Part shown: positions 56,138 to 64,000 of the stretch, in pieces
Layout: the number at the start of each line of letters is the position of its first letter
Position numbering within the stretch: the first letter of the stretch is position 1
Assembly (NCBI GenBank): GCA_910584525.1
Contig: CAJUAT010000002.1
Span: 1-64,000 of the forward strand
Length of the DNA stretch: 64,000 bases
Reading direction: 5' to 3'
Source: an uncultured Muribaculaceae bacterium
Lineage (GTDB): Bacteria; Bacteroidota; Bacteroidia; Bacteroidales; Muribaculaceae
The notes under the pieces: model-generated
The model's database searches: none
What the model was told of the DNA's origin: nothing
The model's input: the letters and a program-made list of their open reading frames with translations, nothing else
Program-made: the position numbers and the translations under genes

Positions 56138-56145
56138 TATCTTTG
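56138..56145 (+). promoter_or_regulatory. Candidate -7 element before the DUF3108-like gene
   Basis: TATCTTTG matches TAnnTTTG, 31 bases before the ATG at 56177. The -33 region is T-rich without a clear TTTG. Confidence 0.6.
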
Positions 56146-56176
56146 AACCGCGGCTCTGCAAGAGCCTCAATATTCA

Positions 56177-56902
56177 ATGATTATGAAACGGATAATTACA
56201 ATGATGCTGATGGCGGCCATAGCCATATGCGCCGGAGCCGCTACGCTGAAATACAAGTTCGATTACCATTGGGGCTTCATCAACAAGACGGCGGCCCATG
56301 GCACCGTAACCCTCGACGACGACGGCGATACCTTCACAGCCACTCTCAACGGCCATACAATACCCTGGGGCGGGAGGGAGTACACCGTGAGCGACACGCT
56401 GCGCATGACTGCCACACGTGGCGCCGACGGCCGCGACGTCTTCCGCGAGACGTACCGCGCCGGCTGGTACTCCAAGCCTCTCATCGCCGCAATTCAGGAT
56501 GGCAGCTACAAGCCGCTCAGCCCCTCAAACTACAAGACAATATCGGGCCACGGAACCCTCAGCGCTTCCCCCCAGACCATGGAGGCCATAAGCATCAGCG
56601 TCGACATGCTCGCAATGTACCGCATATTCCACAGCATCGATTTCAGCTCACTGACCTCCGGTCAGACCGTGACGATACCCATAACGATGCCCGACGGCTC
56701 CACAAGCTACAGCTATGTAACATACAAAGGCGCCGCCTCTTACGAGGGGACGCCATCTTACGAAGTGGAAGTCCTGACCACCTACAGAGGGAGCAAGAGC
56801 AATTATCCGGTGACATGCCAGATATCGCGCGACAGCTGCGTGATTCTGCTCATGCAGGCGTCTATCGCAATAGGCGACATTCGCATGATCATCGAAGACT
56901 AA
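56177..56902 (+). CDS. DUF3108-like exported protein
   Basis: A 241-residue protein with a signal peptide (cleavage near CAGAAT) and a beta-rich body. The opening LKYKFDYHWGFINKTAAHGTVTL fits DUF3108, periplasmic proteins of unknown function in Gram-negatives; the assignment is from memory. ATG 56177 and 56183 are both possible. It is probably monocistronic and converges with the YeiH gene, with 7 bases between the stops. Confidence 0.75.
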   Translation: MIMKRIITMMLMAAIAICAGAATLKYKFDYHWGFINKTAAHGTVTLDDDGDTFTATLNGHTIPWGGREYTVSDTLRMTATRGADGRDVFRETYRAGWYSKPLIAAIQDGSYKPLSPSNYKTISGHGTLSASPQTMEAISISVDMLAMYRIFHSIDFSSLTSGQTVTIPITMPDGSTSYSYVTYKGAASYEGTPSYEVEVLTTYRGSKSNYPVTCQISRDSCVILLMQASIAIGDIRMIIED

Positions 56903-56909
56903 GAGCGCG

Positions 56910-57932
56910 TCAGAACACTATGAGCTTTGCCAGCAGATAACCGGCCACAAGAAGCCACACATAGAGAATCGCCGCCAGCACAAACGGCTTTGCTCCGGCT
57001 TTCCTGAAGGCTGCGAAACTCGTCTCGGCGCCTAACGCCGACATCGCCATTGTAAGCAGGAACGTGTCGAAGGCATTGATCCATTCCACCACCGCTCCGG
57101 GAAGCAGACCGAAGCTGTTGAAACCTATCACAGCAAGAAAACCGACAGCAAACCAAGGTATGGCCACCTTGGTCTTGCCCTTTTCGGCACCTTTACGGCG
57201 TGTTCGTGCGGCAACCCACCAACCCAGAATCAGCAGCACAGGCACGAGCAGCATCACCCTGATCATCTTGACTATTATGGCGATATTCGAGATATCCTCG
57301 CCCATGGCATTGCCTGCGCCTACGGCATGAGCCACTTCATGGAGCGTGGCCCCCGAGAACACCCCCATCTGGACAGGCGTGAGATCTATTATCCCCATTC
57401 TGTAACCGACAGGATACAGAAACATGGAGAGAGTACCGAATATCACGACCGTGGCAACAGCGACGGCCGTCTTATACGGTTTGGTATTCATTGTGGCCTC
57501 GGCGCCCAACACTGCCGCAGCCCCGCATATACCGCTGCCGATAGAGGTCAGCAACGCGATATCGCGGTCCATCTTCAGCCATCGTCCCACAAGAACACCG
57601 CCAAGGATTGTTGTGGCCACAATAATGGCATCCACAGTTATGCCGGCGACCCCTACAGCCATCACATCCTGAAACGTCAGACGGAAGCCATACAGAATAA
57701 TGCCCAGACGCAGCACGCTCTTGGAACAGAATTTTATCCCCGGACCCCACGTCTCGGGCAGATGGTTCCGCAACGAATTGGCATAGACCATACCCAATAT
57801 TATACCTATAATCAGAGGCGACAGCGACAATGCCTTCATCATCCCCCACTCGCCGATATAGCAGGCGGCACAGGCAAACAATGCCATGAACAGTATGCCA
57901 TGATACTTCCCCGCCGATTTCTCCTTCATCAT
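56910..57932 (-). CDS. YeiH-family putative sulfate exporter
   Basis: A 340-residue inner-membrane protein with about nine to ten hydrophobic helices. Signatures of the YeiH/UPF0324 family are present: LSPLIIGIILGMVYAN, LRLGIILYGFRLT, SIGSGICGAAAVLG, FSGATLHEVAHAVGAG and SALGAETSFAAFRKAG. Family members are proposed to export sulfate or sulfite-derived anions; the function is not well proven. Start ATG 57932 or the next codon. No clear promoter was found upstream. Confidence 0.9.
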   Translation of the reverse strand: MMKEKSAGKYHGILFMALFACAACYIGEWGMMKALSLSPLIIGIILGMVYANSLRNHLPETWGPGIKFCSKSVLRLGIILYGFRLTFQDVMAVGVAGITVDAIIVATTILGGVLVGRWLKMDRDIALLTSIGSGICGAAAVLGAEATMNTKPYKTAVAVATVVIFGTLSMFLYPVGYRMGIIDLTPVQMGVFSGATLHEVAHAVGAGNAMGEDISNIAIIVKMIRVMLLVPVLLILGWWVAARTRRKGAEKGKTKVAIPWFAVGFLAVIGFNSFGLLPGAVVEWINAFDTFLLTMAMSALGAETSFAAFRKAGAKPFVLAAILYVWLLVAGYLLAKLIVF

Positions 57933-58003
57933 ATCCTACGTATTTTGTATTCAGGTTTATTATAGCCCCACAATAATAATAACGCAAAAGCGACGAGAGG
58001 TTA

Positions 58004-58035
58004 TTTGTGGGAACGGTCGAAAATCAGTAATTTTG
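58004..58035 (+). promoter_or_regulatory. Promoter of purT
   Basis: TTTG (58004-58007), 20-base spacer, TAATTTTG (58028-58035), 26 bases before the ATG. Confidence 0.85.
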
Positions 58036-58061
58036 CGGAAGAAATCATAAACCGACAATAG

Positions 58062-59246
58062 ATGATAGAGATAGGAACCCCCGGAAGCGTCAGCGGCCGC
58101 AAGGCGATGCTTCTGGGCAGCGGAGAGCTTGGCAAGGAAGTGGTCATAGAGCTTCAGCGTTACGGCCTGACGGTAGTGGCATGCGACAAGTATGCGGGAG
58201 CGCCGGCGATGCATGTCGCCGACAAAGCCATAGTGCTGTCGATGCTCGACGGCGAGGCGCTGCGCAAGGTTGTGGAGGAGGAGAAACCCGACTACATCAT
58301 ACCGGAAATCGAGGCCATAGCCACGCCGACACTCATGGCCCTGGAGAAAGAGGGATGGAACGTGGTGCCCACAGCCCGCGCCACATTCATCACCATGAAC
58401 CGCCGCGAGATACGCAAGCTGGCCGCCGAAGAGCTCAAGCTCCCTACTTCTCCCTATGAGTTTGCAGAGACGGAAGAGGAGTTCAAGGCTGCCGTAGGCC
58501 GCATAGGTCTTCCATGTGTGGTAAAGCCGGTGATGTCGAGCAGCGGCCATGGCCAGAGCCTCGTGAAGACTGAGGAGGATATCGACAAGGCATGGCACAT
58601 GTCGCAGGAAGAGGGACGCTCCGGCGCCGGCGCCGTCATCGTGGAAGGCTTCGTAGACTTCGATTATGAGATCACCCTTCTTACCGTGCGCCATATCGGG
58701 GGCACCTCCTTCTGCGAACCTATCGGCCACTATCAGAAAGATGGCGACTACCGACGCAGCTGGCAGCCCCAGCCCATGAGCGCGACAGCCCTGGCAAAAG
58801 CCCGCGAGATTGCCGCCAAGATCACCGAAGCTCTCGGCGGCCACGGCATCTTCGGCGTGGAGCTGTTCATCAAGGGCGACGACGTGATCTTCTCCGAAGT
58901 CTCGCCGCGCCCGCACGACACGGGCATGGTCACCATGATCTCGCAGCACCTGTCGGAGTTTGCCCTCCATGTCCGCGCGTTGCTGGGCCTCCCTATTCCC
59001 GAAATACGCTTCTACGGCCCCTCGGCATCCTATGCCCTGCTGGCTTATGGCGACTCCAGGGAGATTGTTTTCAGCGGCATGGAGAAAGCCCTGGCCTACA
59101 CAGGCACCGACATGCGCATCTTCGGCAAGCCGGAGGTGAAGGGACACCGCCGCATGGGCGTGATGCTCGCCACCGCCGACAATGTGGATAACGCCGTGTC
59201 ACTTGTGGAGAAAGCCGCCGCCGAAATCAAGATAGAATGCCGCTGA
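58062..59246 (+). CDS. purT: Formate-dependent phosphoribosylglycinamide formyltransferase
   Basis: ATP-grasp enzyme forming formyl-GAR from GAR, formate and ATP. The 394-residue protein has the N-terminal [20 protein letters not shown], the [18 protein letters not shown] loop, [15 protein letters not shown] and [14 protein letters not shown]. It supplies the third purine step, otherwise missing from the pur operon, without folate. It has its own promoter. The stop codon lies in the first unit of a tandem repeat. Confidence 0.96.
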   Translation: MIEIGTPGSVSGRKAMLLGSGELGKEVVIELQRYGLTVVACDKYAGAPAMHVADKAIVLSMLDGEALRKVVEEEKPDYIIPEIEAIATPTLMALEKEGWNVVPTARATFITMNRREIRKLAAEELKLPTSPYEFAETEEEFKAAVGRIGLPCVVKPVMSSSGHGQSLVKTEEDIDKAWHMSQEEGRSGAGAVIVEGFVDFDYEITLLTVRHIGGTSFCEPIGHYQKDGDYRRSWQPQPMSATALAKAREIAAKITEALGGHGIFGVELFIKGDDVIFSEVSPRPHDTGMVTMISQHLSEFALHVRALLGLPIPEIRFYGPSASYALLAYGDSREIVFSGMEKALAYTGTDMRIFGKPEVKGHRRMGVMLATADNVDNAVSLVEKAAAEIKIECR

Positions 59247-59298
59247 GATAAAGGCAGCTTGCGCTGAGAAAAAGACAGCTGGCGCTGAAATAAAAGCC
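59242..59298 (+). repeat. Tandem 21-bp repeat, about 2.7 copies
   Basis: Units at 59242-59262, 59263-59283 and a partial from 59284, consensus GCTGAGAtAAAGrCAGCTkGC. The first unit contains the purT stop. It precedes the REP cluster. Confidence 0.7.
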
Positions 59299-59310
59299 AA
59301 TACATCAGAG

Positions 59311-59484
59311 CTCGCCTTGCGGCTCGCCACAGTAGCTGCCGTGGCGAGCCGGAAGGCGAGTTTTTCCTGCGCCGGGAGCAAGCTTCTCCGCTACCGTGGC
59401 GAGCCGCAAGGCGAGCTTCATCGCCGCCGGAAGCCAGCTTCTCCGCTACCGTGGCGAGCCGCAAGGCGAGCTTCATCGCCGCCG
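59311..59484. repeat. REP cluster
   Basis: A 20-bp near-perfect hairpin (59311-59330/59341-59360, one mismatch, 10-base loop), then two identical 49-base direct repeats (59381-59429 and 59436-59484). All carry GAGCCGCAAGGCGAG or its complement, as in the REPs beside the transposase at 26.6-28.1 kb. With the 21-bp repeats it fills most of the 485-base gap between purT and tRNA-Asp. Confidence 0.85.
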
Positions 59485-59629
59485 CGACTGCTGGAAGGCA
59501 AGCTTTTACTCCTCTCGAGCCTGATTTGGGGCTAAATTTTTCAGCCCCTTGTTTCAGCTGATTATCAGCGCTTTATGCAGATTCCAAAACCCTGGCCTTA
59601 AAAATTTTGAGATTTTTTTTGCTGAAATA

Positions 59630-59661
59630 TTTGGCAGATTCGGAAATTGGTTGTAACTTTG
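59630..59661 (+). promoter_or_regulatory. Promoter of tRNA-Asp
   Basis: TTTG (59630-59633), 20-base spacer, TAACTTTG (59654-59661). Nearly the same sequence as the tRNA-Pro promoter. Confidence 0.85.
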
Positions 59662-59731
59662 CACTCGCAAACGGGAAACAAACCCCGCGAGCCTCGAAAG
59701 AAAGAGTTCCGACGAGAAGCAATCAATTCAA

Positions 59732-59806
59732 GGTGCGTTAGTTCAGCTTGGTTAGAATACATGCCTGTCACGCATGGGGTCACGGGTTCAAGTCCCGTAC
59801 GCACCG
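59732..59806 (+). tRNA. tRNA-Asp (anticodon GUC)
   Basis: Acceptor GGTGCGT/ACGCACC with discriminator G. The anticodon stem CATGC/GCATG encloses CTGTCAC, giving GUC. T arm ACGGGTTCAAGTCCCGT. CCA is not encoded. Confidence 0.94.
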
Positions 59807-59820
59807 CCGAGGAGAGAGGA

Positions 59821-59862
59821 AGAGCAGCAGCGTTAGTCTTGTACTACCTGTTGCTCTTTTTT
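59821..59862 (+). terminator. Terminator after tRNA-Asp
   Basis: Stem AGAGCAGCAG/CTGTTGCTCT (59821-59830/59848-59857) followed by a run of six T. Confidence 0.8.
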
Positions 59863-59933
59863 CTTTATCTCACACTTGTTTTCAAAATGCAAAATTCCTC
59901 CATGCTAAATTCAAAATCCCCTCTTCCATGCTA

Positions 59934-59968
59934 AATTCAAAATTCAAAATTCAAAATTCAAAATTCAA
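59934..59968 (+). repeat. Heptanucleotide tandem repeat (AATTCAA)x5
   Basis: Five perfect 7-base units end 11 bases before aroQ. A partial earlier copy of the region, CCATGCTAAATTCAAAAT, occurs at 59900-59917 and again at 59927-59944. The short repeat sits where the aroQ ribosome-binding region should be. Confidence 0.85.
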
Positions 59969-59979
59969 ACTTAATTCCC

Positions 59980-60417
59980 ATGCCTATCGCCATTATCAAC
60001 GGCCCCAACCTAAATCTACTCGGCCGACGTGAACCTCATATCTACGGCTCCGAGACCCTCGACGATACTCTTGCCGAGCTCGGTTTGCAATTCCCCGGCA
60101 ATGCTTTCTCATTCTTCCAGTCAAACTCTGAAGGTGAAATCATCGACATCCTCCAGAAGGAAGGATATATGGAGGAGTGCACGGGTATCGTACTCAATCC
60201 CGGGGCTTATGCCCATTACTCGATAGCCATAGCCGACGCAATCCGGGCGATACCCGTGCCGGTGGTCGAGGTGCATATCTCCAACATACATTCGCGCGAG
60301 GAGTTCCGTCACACCACCGTGACCGGCGCGGCCGCCGATGCCGTAATCACAGGCTGCGGCCGCCTCGGATACCGGCTGGCCGTGGAATACCTCCTGTCAC
60401 TGCAGAAACAGCGATGA
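59980..60417 (+). CDS. aroQ: 3-dehydroquinate dehydratase, type II
   Basis: Third step of the shikimate pathway. The 145-residue protein carries IINGPNLNLLGRREPHIYG with the catalytic tyrosine at the end, FFQSNSEGEIID, LNPGAYAHYSIAIADAI (catalytic His region) and VEVHISNIHSREEFR. Length is normal for the dodecameric type II enzyme. ATGA overlap couples it to the methyltransferase gene. Confidence 0.96.
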   Translation: MPIAIINGPNLNLLGRREPHIYGSETLDDTLAELGLQFPGNAFSFFQSNSEGEIIDILQKEGYMEECTGIVLNPGAYAHYSIAIADAIRAIPVPVVEVHISNIHSREEFRHTTVTGAAADAVITGCGRLGYRLAVEYLLSLQKQR

Positions 60418-61055
60418 ATCCCGAACTGGAAAGATATATCGAGCACCATAGCGGCAAAGAGCCGCAATGGCTCTACGAGCTCAACAGGCGCACGAATCTT
60501 CGTCTTCTCAACGGGCGCATGTGCTCGGGACAGCTGCAGGGGCGGCTGCTGAAGATGCTCACGGCCATGATTCGGCCACAACGTATCCTCGAGTTAGGCA
60601 CATTCTCGGGATATTCGTCGCTGTCGATGGCCGAGGCCCTTGTCGGCGACGCCACCATCGACACCGTCGAAGCCGACGACGAACTCGAAGACTTCATCCT
60701 CGAGGCTTTCGCAATGGCCCCGCCGGAGATAAGCCGCCGAATCACCCTCCACATCGGCCCTGCCCTCAGCGTAATCGACAACTTCAAGCCCGAAACCTTC
60801 GACATGGCATTCATCGACGCCTCTAAACGTGAATATCCCGACTATTACCGCAAGACATTGCCGCTGATCCGCCATGGAGGCTTCATCATCGCCGACAACA
60901 CCCTATGGGACGGCCATGTCACCGACCCGGCATACGACCGCGACCCCCAGACCCGCGGCGTCCGCGAGTTCAACAGCATCGTGGCCGATGACCCGGCCGT
61001 CGAAAAGGTGATAATACCCCTGCGCGACGGTTTGTCGCTGATACGCAAACTATAA
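60414..61055 (+). CDS. O-methyltransferase, class I SAM-dependent (caffeoyl-CoA OMT-like)
   Basis: A 213-residue SAM methyltransferase. The SAM motif ILELGTFSGYSSLSMA (about 60-75), an acidic TVEADDELEDF and the MAFIDASKREYPDYY metal-site segment match the cation-dependent O-methyltransferase 3 family; the substrate is unknown. The frame is open upstream to 60177 within aroQ, but ATG 60414 overlapping the aroQ stop (ATGA) is the natural start. Confidence 0.9.
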   Translation: MNPELERYIEHHSGKEPQWLYELNRRTNLRLLNGRMCSGQLQGRLLKMLTAMIRPQRILELGTFSGYSSLSMAEALVGDATIDTVEADDELEDFILEAFAMAPPEISRRITLHIGPALSVIDNFKPETFDMAFIDASKREYPDYYRKTLPLIRHGGFIIADNTLWDGHVTDPAYDRDPQTRGVREFNSIVADDPAVEKVIIPLRDGLSLIRKL

Positions 61056-61150
61056 ACGGAGCCCTTGCGTTTTATCATAGGATGGCATGGCCCCATCCGT
61101 TAATTTCACTCCGAAGTCCGCCACTCGCGACTCCGGCAAAATAAATTATC

Positions 61151-61525
61151 ATGGAAGGCAAACGACAAGCAAAGATATCCCGTATGCTCCAGAAAGAGCT
61201 GGGAGAGATTTTCCGCAAAGAGACAGCCCGCATGGGCAATGTGTTGGTATCGGTAAGTCAGGTAAGGGTAAGCCCCGACCTGAGCATCGCCAAGGTATAC
61301 CTTAGCATCTTCCCCCCGGAGAAAAGCAAGGAGATTCTGGAGAACATCAAGCGTCAGACCAAGACCGTACGCTACGACCTGGCCCGGCAGGTCAGGGAGA
61401 CACTGCGCAAATGTCCCGACCTGCAGTTCTACCTGGACGACAGCCTTGATTACGCCGAGAACATAGACCGGCTTCTCGGCCATACACCCGGCGAGGCGCC
61501 GGCGTCACCCGTCGTAGAAGAATAA
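61151..61525 (+). CDS. rbfA: 30S ribosome-binding factor A
   Basis: Assists 16S rRNA 5' end maturation in 30S assembly. The 124-residue KH-fold protein shows RQAKISRMLQKELGEIF, the VLVSVSQVRVSPDLSIAKVY strand region and LRKCPDLQFYLDDSLDYAENIDRLL, all typical. It overlaps the permease gene by one base (TAATG), a common pairing in Bacteroidales. Confidence 0.94.
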   Translation: MEGKRQAKISRMLQKELGEIFRKETARMGNVLVSVSQVRVSPDLSIAKVYLSIFPPEKSKEILENIKRQTKTVRYDLARQVRETLRKCPDLQFYLDDSLDYAENIDRLLGHTPGEAPASPVVEE

Positions 61526-62754
61526 TGGGCCGACTGCTACCGGCGATAATAGCCGGCAGATACCTGCGGAGCAAGAAATCGCATACGGCTGTCGGAGCTA
61601 TCGCCACAGTGTCGGTGATCGGCATGGCGGTTGCCACGGCGGCCATTGTGTGCGTGCTGTCGGTATTCAACGGTTTCCGCAGCGTGATCGGAGAACGCCT
61701 CGACACGTTGGCTCCCGATGTGCTTGCGGAGCCGGCCAAAGGGAAGGTGTTTGACAACGCCGAGCAGCTTGCCGCCGAAGTCGCGGCACTCCCCGGCGTG
61801 GAAGCGGCCACTCCGGTGCTTGCCGACAATGCCCTCCTCCTGTACAACGGCCGGGAGATGCCCGTGTTCCTCTCGGGCGTAACCCCCGCCGACTACAGCC
61901 GCGTCACCGACATCTCTGCGCTGATACCCAAAGATATGGGGCGTCTCCTCGAACCGGGTATAAGCAACGGCATACCTCAGACCACACTCAGCGTGGGCGT
62001 GGCACAGCAGATGGGCCTATATCCCGGCGACAGGCTCCTCCTTTTCGCACCACGGCGCAAAGGACGCGTGAACATCGCCAACCCGGCCACCTCCTTCATA
62101 TCCGACTCGCTGTACGTGGCCGGCGTATACCAGGCCATGAGCAACGATTACGACGCCGACAGAATCATCACCGACATGGCCACGGCCCGGCGGCTCTTCC
62201 AGTACGATACCCAGGCGTCGTCGCTGCATATCAAGGCGGCACGCGACGCCGACCCTGCCGATGTGGCACGCACCGTGGCGAAAAAACTTGGCGACGCTTT
62301 CACGGTAAAAGACCGTATGCGACAGCAGGAGATGAACTTCAGAATGGTGGAGATAGAAAAATGGGTGTCATACCTTCTTTTGGGCTTTATCCTGATGATA
62401 GCCGGCTTCAACATCATCTCCACGCTGTCGATGCTGGTACTGGAAAAGGAGCATTCACTGTCGACCTTATGGGCCATGGGTATGACACGCCGACGGATAG
62501 GCTCCATCTTTGCGTGGGAGAGCTTCATGGTGGCACTTTTGGGCGGACTGTCAGGGATAGCCGTCGGCGTGGCGCTGACACTCCTGCAGCAACATTTCGG
62601 CATCATCAAGATCGACGACGGCGCCTCGACAATACTCTCGGCATATCCCGTGAAGCTCGTGGCCGCCGACATTCCCGCCGCCATGCTGCCGATATTGGCG
62701 ATAGCCGCGGTGACCGCCCTGACGACTGCCCGATTCGCAAGGTCAAGAATCTGA
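61525..62754 (+). CDS. FtsX-like ABC transporter permease (LolC/LolE-type)
   Basis: A 409-residue inner-membrane permease with four hydrophobic segments (about 24-46, 285-310, 335-355 and 375-400). A MacB-type periplasmic domain (about 50-270) follows the first. The LolC/E-like start (PAIIAGRYLRSKKSH) and FNIISTLSMLVLEKEHSLSTLWAMG are characteristic. Lol permeases extract lipoproteins from the inner membrane. The ATPase is not adjacent, so the exact role is inferred. Confidence 0.88.
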   Translation: MGRLLPAIIAGRYLRSKKSHTAVGAIATVSVIGMAVATAAIVCVLSVFNGFRSVIGERLDTLAPDVLAEPAKGKVFDNAEQLAAEVAALPGVEAATPVLADNALLLYNGREMPVFLSGVTPADYSRVTDISALIPKDMGRLLEPGISNGIPQTTLSVGVAQQMGLYPGDRLLLFAPRRKGRVNIANPATSFISDSLYVAGVYQAMSNDYDADRIITDMATARRLFQYDTQASSLHIKAARDADPADVARTVAKKLGDAFTVKDRMRQQEMNFRMVEIEKWVSYLLLGFILMIAGFNIISTLSMLVLEKEHSLSTLWAMGMTRRRIGSIFAWESFMVALLGGLSGIAVGVALTLLQQHFGIIKIDDGASTILSAYPVKLVAADIPAAMLPILAIAAVTALTTARFARSRI

Positions 62755-62851
62755 CCCTCACGTAAATAGCTTCCCGGAATCCATAAAAACAATGACTTTT
62801 CCCCTCAAAAATTAAGACACTTTCATTTTGTCAAAAAATATTTGGGAAATA

Positions 62852-62882
62852 TTTGTGGTTTAAAAATTTTATTGTAATTTTG
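62852..62882 (+). promoter_or_regulatory. Promoter of the Lrp-family regulator
   Basis: TTTG (62852-62855), 19-base spacer, TAATTTTG (62875-62882). It gives an untranslated leader of about 95 bases to the ATG at 62983. Confidence 0.8.
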
Positions 62883-62982
62883 CAAAAACAACAAACCAGA
62901 ACAACATACTGACAAAACAGTGAAAAAGCCAAGCAAAAACCCCAGAACAATCGCAAAATTAAAACGATTAGAGCAACGTCCA

Positions 62983-63459
62983 ATGGATAGATTAGACAAC
63001 TTAGACAAGAAGATCCTGAACATCGTGATGGGCAACGCCCGCATGGCGTCGAAGGACATCGCCGAGCAGTGCGGAGTATCCCGCGCAGCCATCCACCAGC
63101 GTCTGCAGCGCCTCATCGACATGCGGGTCATCACAGGCTCCGGCTATGTTGTGGATCCCCACCGTCTGGGTTACAACACGTGCACCTACATCGGTGTCTC
63201 TCTGGAGAAGGGTTCCCTCTACCGTGAGGCCGCCCAGCAGCTGGAGCAGATCCCCGAGGTTGTAGAGTGCCATTTCACCACTGGCCCCTACTCGATGCTC
63301 ATCAAGGTTTATGCCTTCGACAACCAGCATCTCATGCAGCTCCTCAACGACAAGATCCAGCATATCCCCGGCGTTAACACCACCGAGACTCTCATCAGCC
63401 TCGAGCAGAGCCTTAACCGCCAGATATACATCCCCGTTGACCCCAACGCCCGCAAATAA
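62983..63459 (+). CDS. Lrp/AsnC-family transcriptional regulator
   Basis: A 158-residue DNA-binding regulator that usually senses amino acids. An N-terminal winged helix-turn-helix (LDKKILNIVMGNARM; DIAEQCGVSRAAIHQRLQRL, about 5-50) is followed by the RAM ligand domain (about 70-150; VVECHFTTGPYSMLIKV). The frame is open to GTG 62920 (179 residues). I chose ATG 62983 because MDRLDNLDKKIL is the usual N-terminus of Bacteroidales Lrp proteins. A terminator follows. Confidence 0.93.
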   Translation: MDRLDNLDKKILNIVMGNARMASKDIAEQCGVSRAAIHQRLQRLIDMRVITGSGYVVDPHRLGYNTCTYIGVSLEKGSLYREAAQQLEQIPEVVECHFTTGPYSMLIKVYAFDNQHLMQLLNDKIQHIPGVNTTETLISLEQSLNRQIYIPVDPNARK

Positions 63460-63514
63460 GCCGACTACAGGATTATGGTAGTCCGCGTCCCTTCCGGGCA
63501 CGAACATACTCATC

Positions 63515-63547
63515 ATGCCCCGTCTTCACGCCGGGGCATTTCTTTTG
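63515..63547 (+). terminator. Terminator after the Lrp gene
   Basis: Stem ATGCCCCG/CGGGGCAT (63515-63522/63532-63539) with a 9-base loop, then TTCTTTT. Confidence 0.85.
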
Positions 63548-63584
63548 GAGCCGGCTACCCTGCCGACTCCCAACAATAACCATT

Positions 63585-64000
63585 ATGAAGAAAAAATACC
63601 TATACATACTGCTGGCCACAGGTCTGCTGGCTCTCATTTCCGTGATGTTCTTCTTCCCCGACGACATAGAGGGGAACGTGCTCCAGCAGCACGACACCAT
63701 GCAGGGTCTCGCCAACGGACAGGAAGTGCAGAGCTATAAGGAAGCCACGGGCAACACCTCCCGATGGACCAATGCCCTCTTCGGCGGCATGCCTACCTTC
63801 CAGATTTCACCTTCCTATCCGGCATCCGACATGCTGCGGTGGCTCACCGGCGCCTTCACGCTATGGCTTCCCAACCCCGCGGGCCTGCTGTTCGCCATGA
63901 TGTTCGGTTTCTTCATAATGTGCCTGTGCCTGCGCATCAAGTGGCCTACGGCCCTCTTCGGCGCCTTGGCATGGGGATTCTCCTCCTACTTCATCATCAT
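63585..64000 (+). CDS. YfhO-family membrane protein (partial, runs off the window)
   Basis: First 138 residues of a large polytopic membrane protein. An N-terminal helix (about 5-25), the periplasmic QQHDTMQGLANGQEVQSY and SRWTNALFGGMPTFQISPSYPA segments, then at least two more helices match the start of Bacteroidota YfhO-family proteins of about 840 residues. They are related to GT-C-fold glycosyltransferases and are of unclear function. The gene is truncated by the window end, not broken. Confidence 0.85.
   Translation, partial: MKKKYLYILLATGLLALISVMFFFPDDIEGNVLQQHDTMQGLANGQEVQSYKEATGNTSRWTNALFGGMPTFQISPSYPASDMLRWLTGAFTLWLPNPAGLLFAMMFGFFIMCLCLRIKWPTALFGALAWGFSSYFII

Noticed and set aside
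59381..59484. Possible CRISPR array
   Set aside because: Only two 49-base copies with a 6-base gap, internally palindromic, no cas genes; they fit REP elements.

Overview
This window looks like a chromosome segment of a GC-rich gut-type Bacteroidales bacterium, most like Muribaculaceae. The evidence is: promoters of the Bacteroidota form (TTTG, 19-20 bp, TAnnTTTG) before tRNAs and operons; a DUF6242 lipoprotein-PorG-uppS-bamA-skp-skp-murI cluster; PorE-like, SusD/RagB-like and Por-tail-like proteins; and Bacteroidota-type Lrp, YfhO and long PurF proteins. Genus and species cannot be fixed from the sequence alone. Coding density is high and third codon positions favour G/C, which creates many long antisense shadow frames that I left out.

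Layout. 1-3607: adk, gltX and the Kdo transferase waaA. 3649-4121: a non-coding element with 23-bp terminal inverted repeats; a second right end lies at 1-55. 4125-11104: a PorE-like OmpA lipoprotein, a GH3-fold enzyme, a family 2 glycosyltransferase, trmB and a GH13 amylase. 11087-13804 (minus): a short polysaccharide-export operon (WecA-like transferase, Wza-like exporter, PHP phosphatase) without a Wzc kinase. 13934-16784: panB and a long-form PurF. 16835-26546: a complete UMP operon, carA-carB-pyrC-pyrK-pyrD-pyrF-pyrE-pyrB, whose PyrB ends in a PyrI-type zinc domain. 26547-28094: a RAYT transposase bracketed by two identical REP hairpins and followed by a 240-nt pyrimidine tract.

28233-35881 is the envelope biogenesis cluster. 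35921-37144 holds a TPR protein, an unknown minus-strand protein, tRNA-Leu and a strong terminator. 37173-52545 is a purine operon, purE-purL-purC-purM-purH-purD-folD-purB-purA-guaB-guaA. 52546-55741 is a small secreted-protein locus: a promoter with an 11-G tract in its spacer, a protein with a Por-tail-like C-terminus, and an unusual non-lipidated SusD-like fusion without SusC. 55742-64000 carries tRNA-Pro, a DUF3108-like protein, YeiH, purT, a REP cluster, tRNA-Asp, aroQ, an O-methyltransferase, rbfA, an FtsX-type permease, an Lrp regulator and the start of a YfhO protein.

Together the genes make nucleotides from PRPP and amino acids (PurF, the pur operon and PurT; PurK is not in the window) and build the outer membrane (Kdo transfer, undecaprenyl diphosphate, BamA/Skp, MurI). 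The points most worth a second look are the G-tract promoter locus, the PyrB-zinc fusion inside a Firmicutes-like pyr operon, the RAYT/REP system, and the inverted-repeat element.
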